Below, piece after piece: positions 8,901 through 16,229 of a DNA stretch of 43,564 bases; positions within the stretch are counted from its first letter, which is position 1; the number at the start of each line of letters is the position of its first letter. Origin of the DNA: an uncultured Muribaculum sp. (GTDB taxonomy: Bacteria; Bacteroidota; Bacteroidia; Bacteroidales; Muribaculaceae); assembly GCA_910578835.1 (NCBI GenBank), contig CAJTSK010000022.1, forward strand, positions 1 to 43,564, given 5' to 3'. Made by a program: the position numbers and the translations under genes. The notes below the pieces were generated by a model. That model did no database searches. It saw only the letters and a program-made list of their open reading frames with translations, and was not told the DNA's origin.

Positions 8901-9136
8901 AACATGTCAAGCCATATAATGCGGTGATAACAGCGACCTTGAGCCGTGTACGTCCTGTTATGCTGGCATCGTTTACTACTATTCTGGGAATGATACCTCT
9001 GCTTACCGATGCATTGTATGGCTCTTTGGCTGTAACTGTTATCGGCGGTTTGTTTGTCGGAACAATCATAACCCTTATGCTTCTTCCGCTGTTTTACTCA
9101 ATTTTCTTCAAGATAAAAAAAGATGAGACTATTTAA
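5993..9136 (+). CDS. RND-family inner-membrane efflux transporter (AcrB/HAE1-like)
   Basis: A 1047-residue proton-driven exporter, the full length for the family. It starts with the usual FFVKRPTLFW amphipathic segment and first membrane helix, followed by a large periplasmic porter loop. A six-helix bundle comes next (~335-490; GMLVDNSVVIMDG includes Asp402 at the proton-relay position, followed by Asn rather than the second Asp of AcrB). A helix near 535, a second porter loop and a last helix bundle (~865-1040; GLIGMMVKNAIVLVDEINR) follow. It works with the adaptor upstream and the channel downstream, which overlaps it by 14 bases. No frameshift or missing segment is visible. Likely roles are export of lipophilic compounds, bile salts or drugs; which one is unknown. 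Confidence 0.95.
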   Translation: MEKLAQFFVKRPTLFWSLMAGIILYGVLSYLRMPKLEDPAVPIKQVSVVTLYPGADATTVELDVAVPIEDALRTLPNVDKIKSDVTPGHAIISVEFVKELPLSEIEQHFDLVRRKVADVSLKLPQGAMEPIVVDDMMDVYGLLYAFYGDGYTSKELEKYAKLLRRELLTVPGVKRINIGGTRSEVINIEFTPEFIKSNGLIPTQLMLSLQSATGAVDAGRVRSGARRLTMEVTEGVKDIDDIKNILLSTPEGKKVRVGDVAKVTREYASPRTNSVYINNQSALTIAITLENTAIVPNVGKAVDAKLAEVMTRFPVGMETDKIFFQPDKVDEAMESFMLNLLESVLIVVFLLMFTMGWRSGVIIGFGLVLTVALSFPILSAAGTTLQRISLGAFIVAMGMLVDNSVVIMDGILSDRAKGLPENKYLYRIGKNTAMPLLGATIIAACTFLPIYITPGSTGEFAGDLFIVICVSLLASWILALIQVPFCSKFWLGPKKKSEKETEIYGNVLYRTIRKILQFIIGHRIVSIVGAVAILIISFIGMSRVRAVFFPDFDYKQFVVECYFPATDDADQVDERIRQLADSVSHMDKIDRVIVSTGGAPARYCFVRPMPTSGDNYAELIVDCKDYKTMQEMNHKVREKLRDIAPDAYIRTRKYNFSISSSHTVEVEFSGPDIQVLKELSQKAEDIMRNSKYVDAYSVQNNWNASSPNIQFAFSHADAQRAGVTRSDIGNAIQAATDGYPIGVINDGDNILPIRLTMRNSDGTNTTPLTSIPVWSTANINIDPSQMQGLLTGATVPDEIVSNMFRTTLLGNVVDSASLNYRDEYIFRYNGQRTIQAEADPDPFNPEATPQKVLADISEQLEAIPLPPGYSMRYVGENEISGEASDMLMGQLPIILMMIFIVLLLLFNNWKKIFVIIICFPFVMCGIVPLMLLTDTPFTFIAQIGCMGLIGMMVKNAIVLVDEINRLQTEEHVKPYNAVITATLSRVRPVMLASFTTILGMIPLLTDALYGSLAVTVIGGLFVGTIITLMLLPLFYSIFFKIKKDETI

Positions 9137-10433
9137 GATTATAACTTTGGTGACAGCAGCTTTGCTTGTTACAGAAAGTCTATCAGCTATTACGTTGAAT
9201 GTATCGCAGGCAATTGACCTTGCTCTTGAGAACTCTGAGGAATTAGTCTCTGCAAAAAATGCGGTTGAACAATCCAGATTGAACAGGCAGGTTGCCAAGA
9301 CCGGCTACCTTCCCAGCTTTTCCGGGAGTGTGACCGGCATGTGGAGACTGCCTGACAGCGAAACTGACATGGGCATGTCGCTCCGTATGCGCGGTGTATA
9401 TATGGCAGGCATTAACCTGACACAGCCTATTTTCGTCGGAGGTAAAATCATTGCATCCAATAAGCTCGCCCGCATAGGAGAAACTGTTGCTAATGAGCAA
9501 TTGAGACAGATACGCATAAAAATAATAGCTAATGCGGAAACGTCTTACTGGAGCTATGTAGCTGTTTTATCAAAACTTGAAATGATGAACAGCTATCGGG
9601 CGCAGATTGATACGGCATATAACCAGACAAAAGCAGCAGTTGAGGCGGGAATGGCGACAAAAAATGATTTGCTACGAATCGAAGCACGCCAGGGACAGGT
9701 TAAATACCAGCAGGAACAAGTCACCAATGGAGTGGAGCTATGCCGAATGGCGTTATGCGACGCTCTTGGCTTAGACCTTGACACCCCACTTACGGTGGAG
9801 GATTCCGACATTCCGGTAGAAACAGCGTTGGATTTAGAAGACTATAATCTTGAGTCCAGACCTGAGATGCAGTTGCTTCGCGCCGACATTGAAGCCAAAC
9901 GTCAACAAGTACATGTGACAAGAGCTGATTTCCTTCCTCAAATCGGATTACAAGCGGGGTGGAGTGCAATGGGCAATATAAAACTTGACATGATGCAGCA
10001 AGATGCCAATGGTAATTATGCTCCGGTCTCCAACAAAATAAATACAGATGGCTGGAATATCATGGTGTCTTTGCAAGTCCCCCTATTCAATTGGGGCAAA
10101 GGCGTGAAAATGGTTAAATATGCCCGGATGGAAGTAAATAACGCAAAGTTAAATCTCGACAGGAATACCCGACTGCTTGAATTGCAGGTGCAACAGGCGA
10201 TTGCCAATGTACGCACCGGGGAGGAACTGGTACACTCAGCCGAGACTTCCCTAAGACAAGCGGAAGCCGCGCTTGCCTCAACCACAGAATCGTACAGGCT
10301 CGGACTTGCAACCATAAACGACCTTCTTGACACTCAGGCTCAGTGGCATACATCACGAAGCAGCCTTATTGAAGCAAAGACACAGCTTCGCATACATATC
10401 GTCGATTATCGTGCTGCAACGGCAAAAATATAA
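9123..10433 (+). CDS. TolC-family outer-membrane efflux channel
   Basis: A 436-residue outer-membrane factor with a Sec signal peptide (~1-22, ending near SLSA). It has two internally related OEP halves, each a long coiled-coil pair plus strands: ISLALENSEELV-like repeats appear as ALENSEELVSAKNAVEQSR early and LDTQAQWHTSRSSLIEAKTQ late. It completes the tripartite pump. Its start lies 14 bases inside the end of the pump gene in another frame. A strong hairpin follows the stop codon, so the operon appears to be exactly three genes. Confidence 0.93.
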   Translation: MRLFKIITLVTAALLVTESLSAITLNVSQAIDLALENSEELVSAKNAVEQSRLNRQVAKTGYLPSFSGSVTGMWRLPDSETDMGMSLRMRGVYMAGINLTQPIFVGGKIIASNKLARIGETVANEQLRQIRIKIIANAETSYWSYVAVLSKLEMMNSYRAQIDTAYNQTKAAVEAGMATKNDLLRIEARQGQVKYQQEQVTNGVELCRMALCDALGLDLDTPLTVEDSDIPVETALDLEDYNLESRPEMQLLRADIEAKRQQVHVTRADFLPQIGLQAGWSAMGNIKLDMMQQDANGNYAPVSNKINTDGWNIMVSLQVPLFNWGKGVKMVKYARMEVNNAKLNLDRNTRLLELQVQQAIANVRTGEELVHSAETSLRQAEAALASTTESYRLGLATINDLLDTQAQWHTSRSSLIEAKTQLRIHIVDYRAATAKI

Positions 10434-10443
10434 TACTAAAGCG

Positions 10444-10479
10444 ATATCGGGATGTCACTCATACATGACATCCCGATAT
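10444..10479. terminator. Bidirectional terminator between convergent genes
   Basis: A perfect 14-base inverted repeat (ATATCGGGATGTCA / TGACATCCCGATAT) has an 8-base loop and T-rich sequence on its right (TTCTTGATATTTTTC). It separates the efflux operon from the convergent AraC gene ending at 10498 and could end both transcripts. Confidence 0.8.
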
Positions 10480-10497
10480 TCTTGATATTTTTCAGTT

Positions 10498-11415
10498 TTA
10501 TAAGTTTTGCGACTGACTACGGAGGTAACGGCGGTATTCCACTCCACTCATATTGAAATGCTGTCTTATATATTTTGAGAATACTGAACAGTTGGAAAAT
10601 TCCAGACATACTGATATCTCTTTCATCGAAAGATCGGTATAGCGCAACATTCTCTCAATCTCCATGTTGAGTATTTCAGTTATCCATTCGCTTGCCGATT
10701 TGCCGCTTGATTCACGGCAGATAACCGACAGATACTTGGGTGATATATTTAATCTACTTGCATACTCTTTTACGAAACGGAGCACTCCATTATCCTTGGT
10801 CACCAATTGTATGAAATTCTGAAAAATCACATATTTATATCCCTGTGTCTGTCTTATTGGTTCTACTGAAGGTGTATTAGGTATCCTTTTAAGGATGTCT
10901 AAAAGCAGGCAACCCACTATATTTGACACAATAATATCCTGATCGGTAAGGTCATCCTCTTTTATCTTGATTTCAAGGATTGAATAATATGCAGCAATCA
11001 GGCTTAACATCAGATTGTCAAAGTGGATTTTGACAAATGGTGTCTTTCTATTGGAAAATTTTGTAAAATAGCCCTTCTTTGCCGAGTGTTTGGCAACTAC
11101 ATCCGGTGAAAGACAAAGCACTTTATATCGAAAATCTAATGAAGATTTTTCATACTGTAAAATAGTACCAGGTAAACAGACCAAGGCATCACCCGTTTTA
11201 ATCTCAAAAGAAGAATTAGAATTACTTAAGGTAAGCCCGCCATTCAGACAAATGAGAATTGCAACCATTTTAATCTCATAAATGCCTGTCAGTGCAGGAA
11301 ATGACGCATCACCCTCTATAAGGGATACGCCACAATCTTTATATATCACGTCCCAATTAGCGGTAGTCAATTCATCCCATAGGAGTGACTTTATTTGTAT
11401 GTTGGATTCTGCCAT
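10498..11415 (-). CDS. AraC-family transcriptional regulator
   Basis: A 305-residue DNA-binding protein. The N-terminal ~1-150 looks like a cupin-type sensing domain (AILICLNGGLTLS, SFEIKTGDALVCLPG). The C-terminal ~205-300 is a double HTH of AraC type (ASRLNISPKYLSVICRESSG, then LSMKEISVCLEFSNCSVFSK). It may control the convergent efflux operon, but this is only suggested by proximity; the genes are tail-to-tail and share no promoter region. The start at 11415 fits a promoter just upstream. Confidence 0.9.
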   Translation of the reverse strand: MAESNIQIKSLLWDELTTANWDVIYKDCGVSLIEGDASFPALTGIYEIKMVAILICLNGGLTLSNSNSSFEIKTGDALVCLPGTILQYEKSSLDFRYKVLCLSPDVVAKHSAKKGYFTKFSNRKTPFVKIHFDNLMLSLIAAYYSILEIKIKEDDLTDQDIIVSNIVGCLLLDILKRIPNTPSVEPIRQTQGYKYVIFQNFIQLVTKDNGVLRFVKEYASRLNISPKYLSVICRESSGKSASEWITEILNMEIERMLRYTDLSMKEISVCLEFSNCSVFSKYIRQHFNMSGVEYRRYLRSQSQNL

Positions 11416-11434
11416 ATGACACCAGTTTAACTTA

Positions 11435-11465
11435 CAAAGTTAACACTCATAATGACATTAAACAA
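11435..11465 (-). promoter_or_regulatory. Promoter of the AraC-family gene
   Basis: On the minus strand TAACTTTG (11442-11435) is preceded by TTG (11465-11463) with a 20-base spacer, a good Bacteroidota promoter. The start codon is 20 bases downstream of the -7 box, leaving a very short leader. Confidence 0.6.
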
Positions 11466-11614
11466 TGCCTATATTACTCCAATTGTTGCCATATACGGAA
11501 ATTTAGCACCGATAATGAGAGGTCTATAAACAAGCTCCGGCTTGGACGCTCAAACAATGACGGCTAATAAATGGTTATTATCGTATAGAGTGAAATAAAG
11601 CCTGTTTTGTAATT

Positions 11615-12895
11615 ATGTACGATCTGTTTATAATCATCGCATTGATTCTACTCAACGGTGTGTTCTCAATGTCGGAGGTAGCCCTTATCTCCGCCCGTAA
11701 ATCCAAGCTGACAGCTGATGCCAAGGATGGCAGCCGCAATGCCGCCACGGCTTTGAAGCTGCAAGGAGAGCCTGACCGCTTCCTGTCGACCGTACAGATA
11801 GGCATAACCCTCATCGGCATCCTCACCGGTCTTTTTTCCGGAGCCACCATAGCCACCGACCTCGGCAATTACCTCGCCTCACTGGGCGTAGCTCCCAAGC
11901 TCGCCATGAACCTGTCCAAGATAGCGATTGTGGCAATAGTGACCTATCTGTCAATCGTAGTGGGAGAGCTTGTGCCGAAACGCATCGGACTTGGAAGAGC
12001 CGACACCATAGCCAAAACCGTGGCAGGGCCGATGCAACTGCTATCTATAATCACTTATCCCGTAGTGTGGCTGCTATCCGTATCGACCTCCCTTCTCGTG
12101 AAGGTGCTCAACATAGGCAGCTGCTCCTCGAAAGTGACCGAGGAGGAAATCAAGTCGCTTATACAGGAAGGCACCGACGCCGGCGAGGTGAGAGAAGTAG
12201 AACAGGATATCATGGAGCGCGCACTCGTGATGGGCGACAGCCGCATCGACGCCATCATGACCTGCCGCAAGGATGTGGCGTCGCTTACCGTCGGCATGGA
12301 CGAGGAGAGTATACGCAAGGTGCTTGCCGCCGACCTGCATTCAACCTATCCCGTGTTTGACCGCGAGAAAGAAGAAATATGTGGCGTAGTGTCATTAAAG
12401 CAGCTTATTTTATCACTCGGCTCGCCCGATTTCAATATCGAAAAAGAGCTGACAGCCGGGTTATGCATGCCCGACACCATGACTTTCTATGATGCGCTGG
12501 AGACATTCAAGAGCTCCTGTGAACACTCGGCACTCGTATATGATGAATATGGAAATTTCCAAGGCATCGTAACTCTCCGCGACATCCTTGACGGTCTTAT
12601 CGGAAACATCGCTCAGGGCGACGACGGGCCGATGATAGTAAAGCGCGCCGACACTGATGAATGGCTCGTCGACGGGCAGTGTCCGGTCTACGACTTCATG
12701 GAATATTTCGGGATGGAAGACCTCTACAAGCCCGCCTCCTATACCACCATCGGCGGACTGATAATCGAAACGATGAGAAAAGTACCGGCTGAAGGCGACA
12801 TGATAACATGGCACGGTTTCCGCCTCGAAGTAGCCGACATGGACCGGGCGCGCATCGACAAGGTAGCGGTCGCCCGCACCACCTCCGACGCATAA
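11615..12895 (+). CDS. CNNM/CBS-domain membrane protein (CorC/HlyC, 'hemolysin' family)
   Basis: A 426-residue inner-membrane protein. The N-terminal DUF21/CNNM domain (~1-185) has about four hydrophobic segments and the family's GVFSMSEVALISARKSKL and STVQIGITLIGILTG stretches. A cytoplasmic CBS pair (~200-330; DRIDAIM-like RIDAIMTCRKDV, DEYGNFQGIVTLRDIL) follows, then a C-terminal CorC_HlyC domain (~345-425). Relatives are implicated in magnesium or other divalent-cation efflux; the 'hemolysin' name is historical. It appears to be a single-gene unit and ends 6 bases before the convergent operon. No clear promoter was found in 11466-11614. Confidence 0.92.
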   Translation: MYDLFIIIALILLNGVFSMSEVALISARKSKLTADAKDGSRNAATALKLQGEPDRFLSTVQIGITLIGILTGLFSGATIATDLGNYLASLGVAPKLAMNLSKIAIVAIVTYLSIVVGELVPKRIGLGRADTIAKTVAGPMQLLSIITYPVVWLLSVSTSLLVKVLNIGSCSSKVTEEEIKSLIQEGTDAGEVREVEQDIMERALVMGDSRIDAIMTCRKDVASLTVGMDEESIRKVLAADLHSTYPVFDREKEEICGVVSLKQLILSLGSPDFNIEKELTAGLCMPDTMTFYDALETFKSSCEHSALVYDEYGNFQGIVTLRDILDGLIGNIAQGDDGPMIVKRADTDEWLVDGQCPVYDFMEYFGMEDLYKPASYTTIGGLIIETMRKVPAEGDMITWHGFRLEVADMDRARIDKVAVARTTSDA

Positions 12896-12901
12896 CCCCG
12901 A

Positions 12902-13684
12902 TTACTTCTTTGACCTACGCCAGGAATTAAAGCTCCATACCAGACCTACTGTCGCACTAAACATCCTTGGAGCATGAATCGACTCGCTATACGAATCGAT
13001 TACCGTGCCCTTGTACGCATCAGTTACCGAATAATTGAATTTCATAGTTCCCATAGATATGGAACACCCTACTGAGGCACATATTGCGAGATTAATCTTG
13101 TTACTGACAAAATACATTGCCGATATACGCGGGACTATTGCAAAGAAATCTGAACCATCTACAGTAGATGACATGCGTCTCACATAATTAGTACCATCGT
13201 TTTTACACAAAAACTCAAAACTATGAGGATCAACCCGCATCACGACACCTAAACCTAACTCTCCGGTCAGCATCACCCGCTTGATTGCCACGCGGTAAAC
13301 CGGGGCAATAGTAAAATGAGCCTGACTCGTAGAATTGTCATCTGCTGCTTCAACATACCCTCGATCAAAGCCAAAACATCCAACAGGAGGTTCTCCTTGT
13401 GAAGATCCGGCGTAACCCATTATATCAAATCGGGCATTAACTCCCCAGTGTCGTGACGGGAACCAAAAAAATCCAAAATCCAACACGAACACCGGTTCAC
13501 TAATATCGGTCAACATACATTTTGAAACACTCGAAACACCGGGATTTATCGATCGTCCACCACCAAGGCTATAATAGACGCCATATCTGTCATATCGAGA
13601 CCGCTCATTATCCGATGCCGTGACCGCCATCAGTAATGCCGATAACATCCAAAAAGCCACTACAAATACACGTCGCATAATCAT
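12902..13684 (-). CDS. Exported protein, probable outer-membrane beta-barrel
   Basis: 260 residues with a Sec signal peptide (~1-24, FVVAFWMLSALLMAVTASD). The mature part shows repeated alternating strands ending in aromatic residues (YGVYYSLGGGRS, FVLDFGFFWFPS, HWGVNARFDIMGYAG, INLAICASVGCSISMG) and a last strand MFSATVGLVWSFN, the look of a small barrel. No named family was recognised. The ATG overlaps the TGA of the upstream gene by four bases (ATGA). An in-frame Met at residue 3 could also be the start. It is the last gene of the minus-strand run. Confidence 0.65.
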   Translation of the reverse strand: MIMRRVFVVAFWMLSALLMAVTASDNERSRYDRYGVYYSLGGGRSINPGVSSVSKCMLTDISEPVFVLDFGFFWFPSRHWGVNARFDIMGYAGSSQGEPPVGCFGFDRGYVEAADDNSTSQAHFTIAPVYRVAIKRVMLTGELGLGVVMRVDPHSFEFLCKNDGTNYVRRMSSTVDGSDFFAIVPRISAMYFVSNKINLAICASVGCSISMGTMKFNYSVTDAYKGTVIDSYSESIHAPRMFSATVGLVWSFNSWRRSKK

Positions 13685-14253
13685 GAAGGATTTACTAAAT
13701 TTATACTATCTGACATCGCCACCAGGGCTCTTCCGCTTTCAAACATCAACATCACTTCAAAGCGGTAAATCCCCGTGAGCGGCTCCCCATCAGGAAGATA
13801 GACAAGATAAAACTCCTTTCCATAGGGCACATATCGTATCGGCTGTGTAAACCGCTCACCGCTCTCATCAAATTCAAAATCAATTACTCCCATCGTATTT
13901 TGGGAAAGGGTAACGAGACTTTTAAAATCTTTCATAACGGTCCTATTGCCCTTGACATCTATTGCCGTAACCCGGATACCTGTCATGGCATCAGGCAAAA
14001 TAAAACTATACCAAGTTTCGCTATTTCTTATATCATATCCATCCCAATCCAACAGCATCATTATCACCAGCGCATTTGACGGACAAGTGTCATCACAATA
14101 TTCCGGAAATTTCGTTGAATTATTCCTCAGCATTACTTCAATCCCGGCTACCGGAGCGGTGACATCTTCTTCACGGATACAATCGATTGAAAGCAGCAAC
14201 AACGCCACCACACTTATCCACAAAGTCTTTAATTTCCAAAAAGCTCTAACCAT
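13681..14253 (-). CDS. Uncharacterised exported protein, possible lipoprotein
   Basis: 190 residues. A hydrophobic N-terminal signal (LWISVVALLLLSIDCI) ends in a Cys, but Asp directly before the Cys is unusual for a lipobox, so membrane anchoring by lipid is uncertain. The rest is beta-rich, with a Cys pair (YCDDTCPSN) and a final segment GIYRFEVMLMFESGR. It resembles Bacteroidales exported proteins that carry a conserved CDxxC pair, but I cannot name the family with confidence. Its start codon directly abuts the stop of the upstream gene and it overlaps the downstream one by four bases. Confidence 0.6.
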   Translation of the reverse strand: MVRAFWKLKTLWISVVALLLLSIDCIREEDVTAPVAGIEVMLRNNSTKFPEYCDDTCPSNALVIMMLLDWDGYDIRNSETWYSFILPDAMTGIRVTAIDVKGNRTVMKDFKSLVTLSQNTMGVIDFEFDESGERFTQPIRYVPYGKEFYLVYLPDGEPLTGIYRFEVMLMFESGRALVAMSDSINLVNPS

Positions 14254-15060
14254 CTAACTTATATTTATTAACGCATTAGTCACGAGTGTATTCAAGTCTC
14301 CGCAACGTACTTTTACTGCTGTATTTCCCGGCAAACTCAAATTTTTCGCCTCTATTGATTGGAAATATTGTTGCAGAATACTGACCACACTATAATATAT
14401 CTTGCAGTCATCAATAGGCGGAAAGATATTTTGCAACATGTCAAGCCTATATAACTCTTTGCCGATTTTTAAACACAAAACTCCGACGCTATCCTTCAAT
14501 ATGCTTATTTCCAAAGTATTGCTTTTATCAGATGTAGCAATAGATTCATTTAGCAGTTCTATCAGTCTCGTCTTTAACGGATAATACCAAAAGTACACAT
14601 CTGTCCTCCCTATATTATCATGAAAGCAATATCCTCCATCAAAATAATTGTCGCCGACTCCATCTTTAAGAAACCAGTCACAACCGAGTTTAAAAATATT
14701 GTCATGAACAGTGACCATGGAGCCAAACTGACAATCAATCGACCCGACGAATCCATTGAAAATGTTATATGATACTTCAATCTCTGATTCGTTATGACCT
14801 CCGTCTTCCCACCAAACCTCCGAGTGTACAATATTTCTCGAAAAAGTCAATCCGCCGATAAGCCAGGTTGCGCAAAGATTCAGTTCCCCGATAATACAGC
14901 TGTCTATGGTGACCCTCTTCTGAAAATTCACCGCCGACAACGACAATCTTTCTATCCGGCAATTGATTATCGTCAGTTCCTCATTCAGAACCGAACTGTC
15001 AATGCCCAAGTCCAGTAATGCGATATCTTGATTCTTCACTGTCATGTCAAATAGCGCCAC
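14254..15060 (-). CDS. Beta-helix-like protein of unknown function
   Basis: 268 residues, no obvious signal peptide. Residues ~15-130 show a repeating short-strand pattern (LTIINCRIERLSLSAVNFQ, VTIDSCIIGELNLCATW, LTFSRNIVHSEV, IEVSYNIFNGFVGS, VTVHDNIFKLG), as in pentapeptide or right-handed beta-helix proteins. The remainder is helical. The longest frame begins with GTG at 15060, which overlaps the TAG of the upstream gene by one base (TAGTG). An ATG lies at 15045 (residue 6), and either may be used. The gene sits between exported neighbours. Without a signal it could be a cytoplasmic scaffold or effector; nothing more specific is supported. Confidence 0.6.
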   Translation of the reverse strand: MALFDMTVKNQDIALLDLGIDSSVLNEELTIINCRIERLSLSAVNFQKRVTIDSCIIGELNLCATWLIGGLTFSRNIVHSEVWWEDGGHNESEIEVSYNIFNGFVGSIDCQFGSMVTVHDNIFKLGCDWFLKDGVGDNYFDGGYCFHDNIGRTDVYFWYYPLKTRLIELLNESIATSDKSNTLEISILKDSVGVLCLKIGKELYRLDMLQNIFPPIDDCKIYYSVVSILQQYFQSIEAKNLSLPGNTAVKVRCGDLNTLVTNALINIS

Positions 15061-15461
15061 TATTCATACACAATCACCCATCCGCATGAGTCAAGCTGCT
15101 CACGAGTATATTCACGCCGTTGCAATACAAGACTATCGTCATATGGCATTCCTTCCTTTACATCAAGAAAGAATACCTGCAACTTATCGCATAATTCAAA
15201 TATTTCATCGCGACCTATATAATAGGCATATTCTATATCTGACTTCGGTTTCACCTCCCATGTATAACCACATGGAGCAGGCAATTTCGTATCAGGAAAA
15301 AATTCGGAAATTGTAATCCATATCTCGTAATTACTATTATTTACCACTTCAAATATAAACTTGCTTTCTTCCCTCTCGTCATTCCAACCACCATAACAAC
15401 ATTGCAAGCTTATAAAAGGCAATATCATGAACATATAATTTTGCACATGCAATCGTCCCAT
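15060..15461 (-). CDS. Small exported lipoprotein-like protein following an RHS-type remnant
   Basis: With the start at 15461 the protein has 133 residues: a short basic N-terminus, a hydrophobic run and LQCC near residues 16-20 as a possible lipobox (MFMILPFISLQCC). A longer frame from 15521 adds 20 residues with no recognisable signal and overlaps the preceding coding remnant. The shorter start, five bases after that remnant's stop, is preferred. The C-terminal EYTREQLDSCGWVIVYE resembles the ending of small Bacteroidales lipoproteins (an '-x-L-x-x-x-x-W-x-I-x-Y' finish), recalled from memory. Proximity to an RHS-like gene suggests an immunity role as one possibility, unproven. Confidence 0.6.
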   Translation of the reverse strand: MGRLHVQNYMFMILPFISLQCCYGGWNDEREESKFIFEVVNNSNYEIWITISEFFPDTKLPAPCGYTWEVKPKSDIEYAYYIGRDEIFELCDKLQVFFLDVKEGMPYDDSLVLQRREYTREQLDSCGWVIVYE

Positions 15462-15465
15462 ACGC

Positions 15466-15812
15466 TTAAAAGCCAAAATGATATATTGAAAATTCACATT
15501 TAAATTCTTCATAATCCACATATTTATGTTTATTCCACTCTCTTTTCGGCATTAGAGGATTATCAAAATCCCACCCTCTCTTATTGTTCAAATAATTCAT
15601 CTCAGATTTATAGAAATTTTCAATATACTTATTGAAATACAAAAACGCTCCTTATTTTGCATTGGTTTTGAAGGAGCCACTGTTACTGTACGACTTATAC
15701 GATTACCGGAGGCATCATAGTCATAAGACAGATTGATTTGAGAATTACAAGTAATCGATGCAGAAACAATGCATCCTGTTACGATTGGAAGAATTTTTAG
15801 GGAGAGTTGCAT
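15466..15812 (-). pseudogene. Collapsed RHS/YD-repeat-type gene
   Basis: The frame starting at ATG 15812 has a signal peptide (LKILPIVTGCIVSASITC) and then YDYDASGNRISRTVTV, the hallmark opening of Bacteroidales YD/RHS-type secreted proteins. It stops after 71 residues at 15597. A second frame, open from 15651 down to TAA at 15466, encodes SEMNYLNNKRGWDFDN, which looks like the C-terminal end of such a protein. The two overlap in different frames, as if the large middle (usually several hundred residues) was deleted. Alternatively the 71-residue product could be a real small secreted protein. The next gene starts 5 bases after this stop. Confidence 0.45.
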
Positions 15813-15848
15813 GATAATATTGGTTTAATGTGATTTAAGCGATTTTCA

Positions 15849-15880
15849 CAAAAATATACAACTTTAACCACAACTCCAAA
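15849..15880 (-). promoter_or_regulatory. Promoter of the minus-strand run
   Basis: On the minus strand TTTG (15880-15877), a 20-base spacer and TATTTTTG (15856-15849) match the Bacteroidota consensus. The first ATG of the RHS-like remnant is 37 bases after the -7 box. This suggests the four downstream genes are still transcribed from the old promoter. Confidence 0.6.
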
Positions 15881-16060
15881 TAATGTTTTGAAATTATTTG
15901 TATTAATGCTATTTTCCCAAAAATTTCCAAACACAATCCCAATCACAAAGTGGAGCCGGAGGAAGATGCCATCCGTTGTCGCATGCGCGCCAACCGTAGG
16001 ATTTCCCGAAATACCTGTCGGCAACGAACGAGGGATTGTCCGCAGAAGCATCATATCTGT

Positions 16061-16096
16061 TTTGTCAATGATTTATCACACGCTATCGCAGACGCA
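16061..16096 (+). repeat. Interspersed 36-base repeat, copy 1 (diverged)
   Basis: It matches 31 of 36 bases with copy 2 at 32340-32375, and all five differences are transitions. Shared cores include TTTGTCAA, GATTTA, CTAT and GCAGACGCA. It lies 105 bases (start to start) before the -7 box of the sensor kinase gene, the same orientation and nearly the same spacing as copies 2 and 3. Confidence 0.85.
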
Positions 16097-16142
16097 GAGC
16101 AGCTGATGAATGATAATACACACACTTTTTTGGGGGTCTCAC

Positions 16143-16173
16143 TTGCTTTTAAAACTTTAAAGCTATAACTTTA
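16143..16173 (+). promoter_or_regulatory. Promoter of the sensor kinase/response regulator operon
   Basis: TTG at 16143-16145, a 20-base spacer and TAACTTTA at 16166-16173 form a plausible promoter. The sequence CTATAACTTTATGCG around the -7 box is identical to that before the CHASE2-caspase gene (32437-32451). The ATG is at 16230. Confidence 0.65.
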
Positions 16174-16229
16174 TGCGCAAAATTAAATTTTATTTATAAC
16201 TATCATTCATCACAATCTACAACTGTTTT

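Larger units (their letters stand above)
15813..16229. other. Divergent intergenic region with two promoters, a GC-rich patch and repeat copy 1
   Basis: This 417-base region separates the minus-strand run from the sensor kinase. It contains a minus-strand promoter (15849-15880), a plus-strand promoter (16143-16173) and the first copy of the 36-base repeat (16061-16096). Between about 15945 and 16050 the DNA is visibly richer in G and C than its AT-rich flanks. Frames are open there on both strands but none looks like a real protein. Confidence 0.45.

Noticed and set aside
11615..12895. A true hemolysin
   Set aside because: The CNNM-CBS-CorC_HlyC order points to a cation-transport-related membrane protein; the hemolysin label is a historical family name.
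15060..15521. The longer 153-residue form of the small lipoprotein-like gene
   Set aside because: The extra 20 residues overlap the end of the RHS-like remnant and do not look like a signal peptide. The Met at 15461 gives a better signal and fits directly after that remnant's stop.
15955..16168. Open frames on both strands in the GC-rich patch as small genes
   Set aside because: The translations lack any domain-like pattern, begin at unlikely starts and cross the repeat and promoter region.
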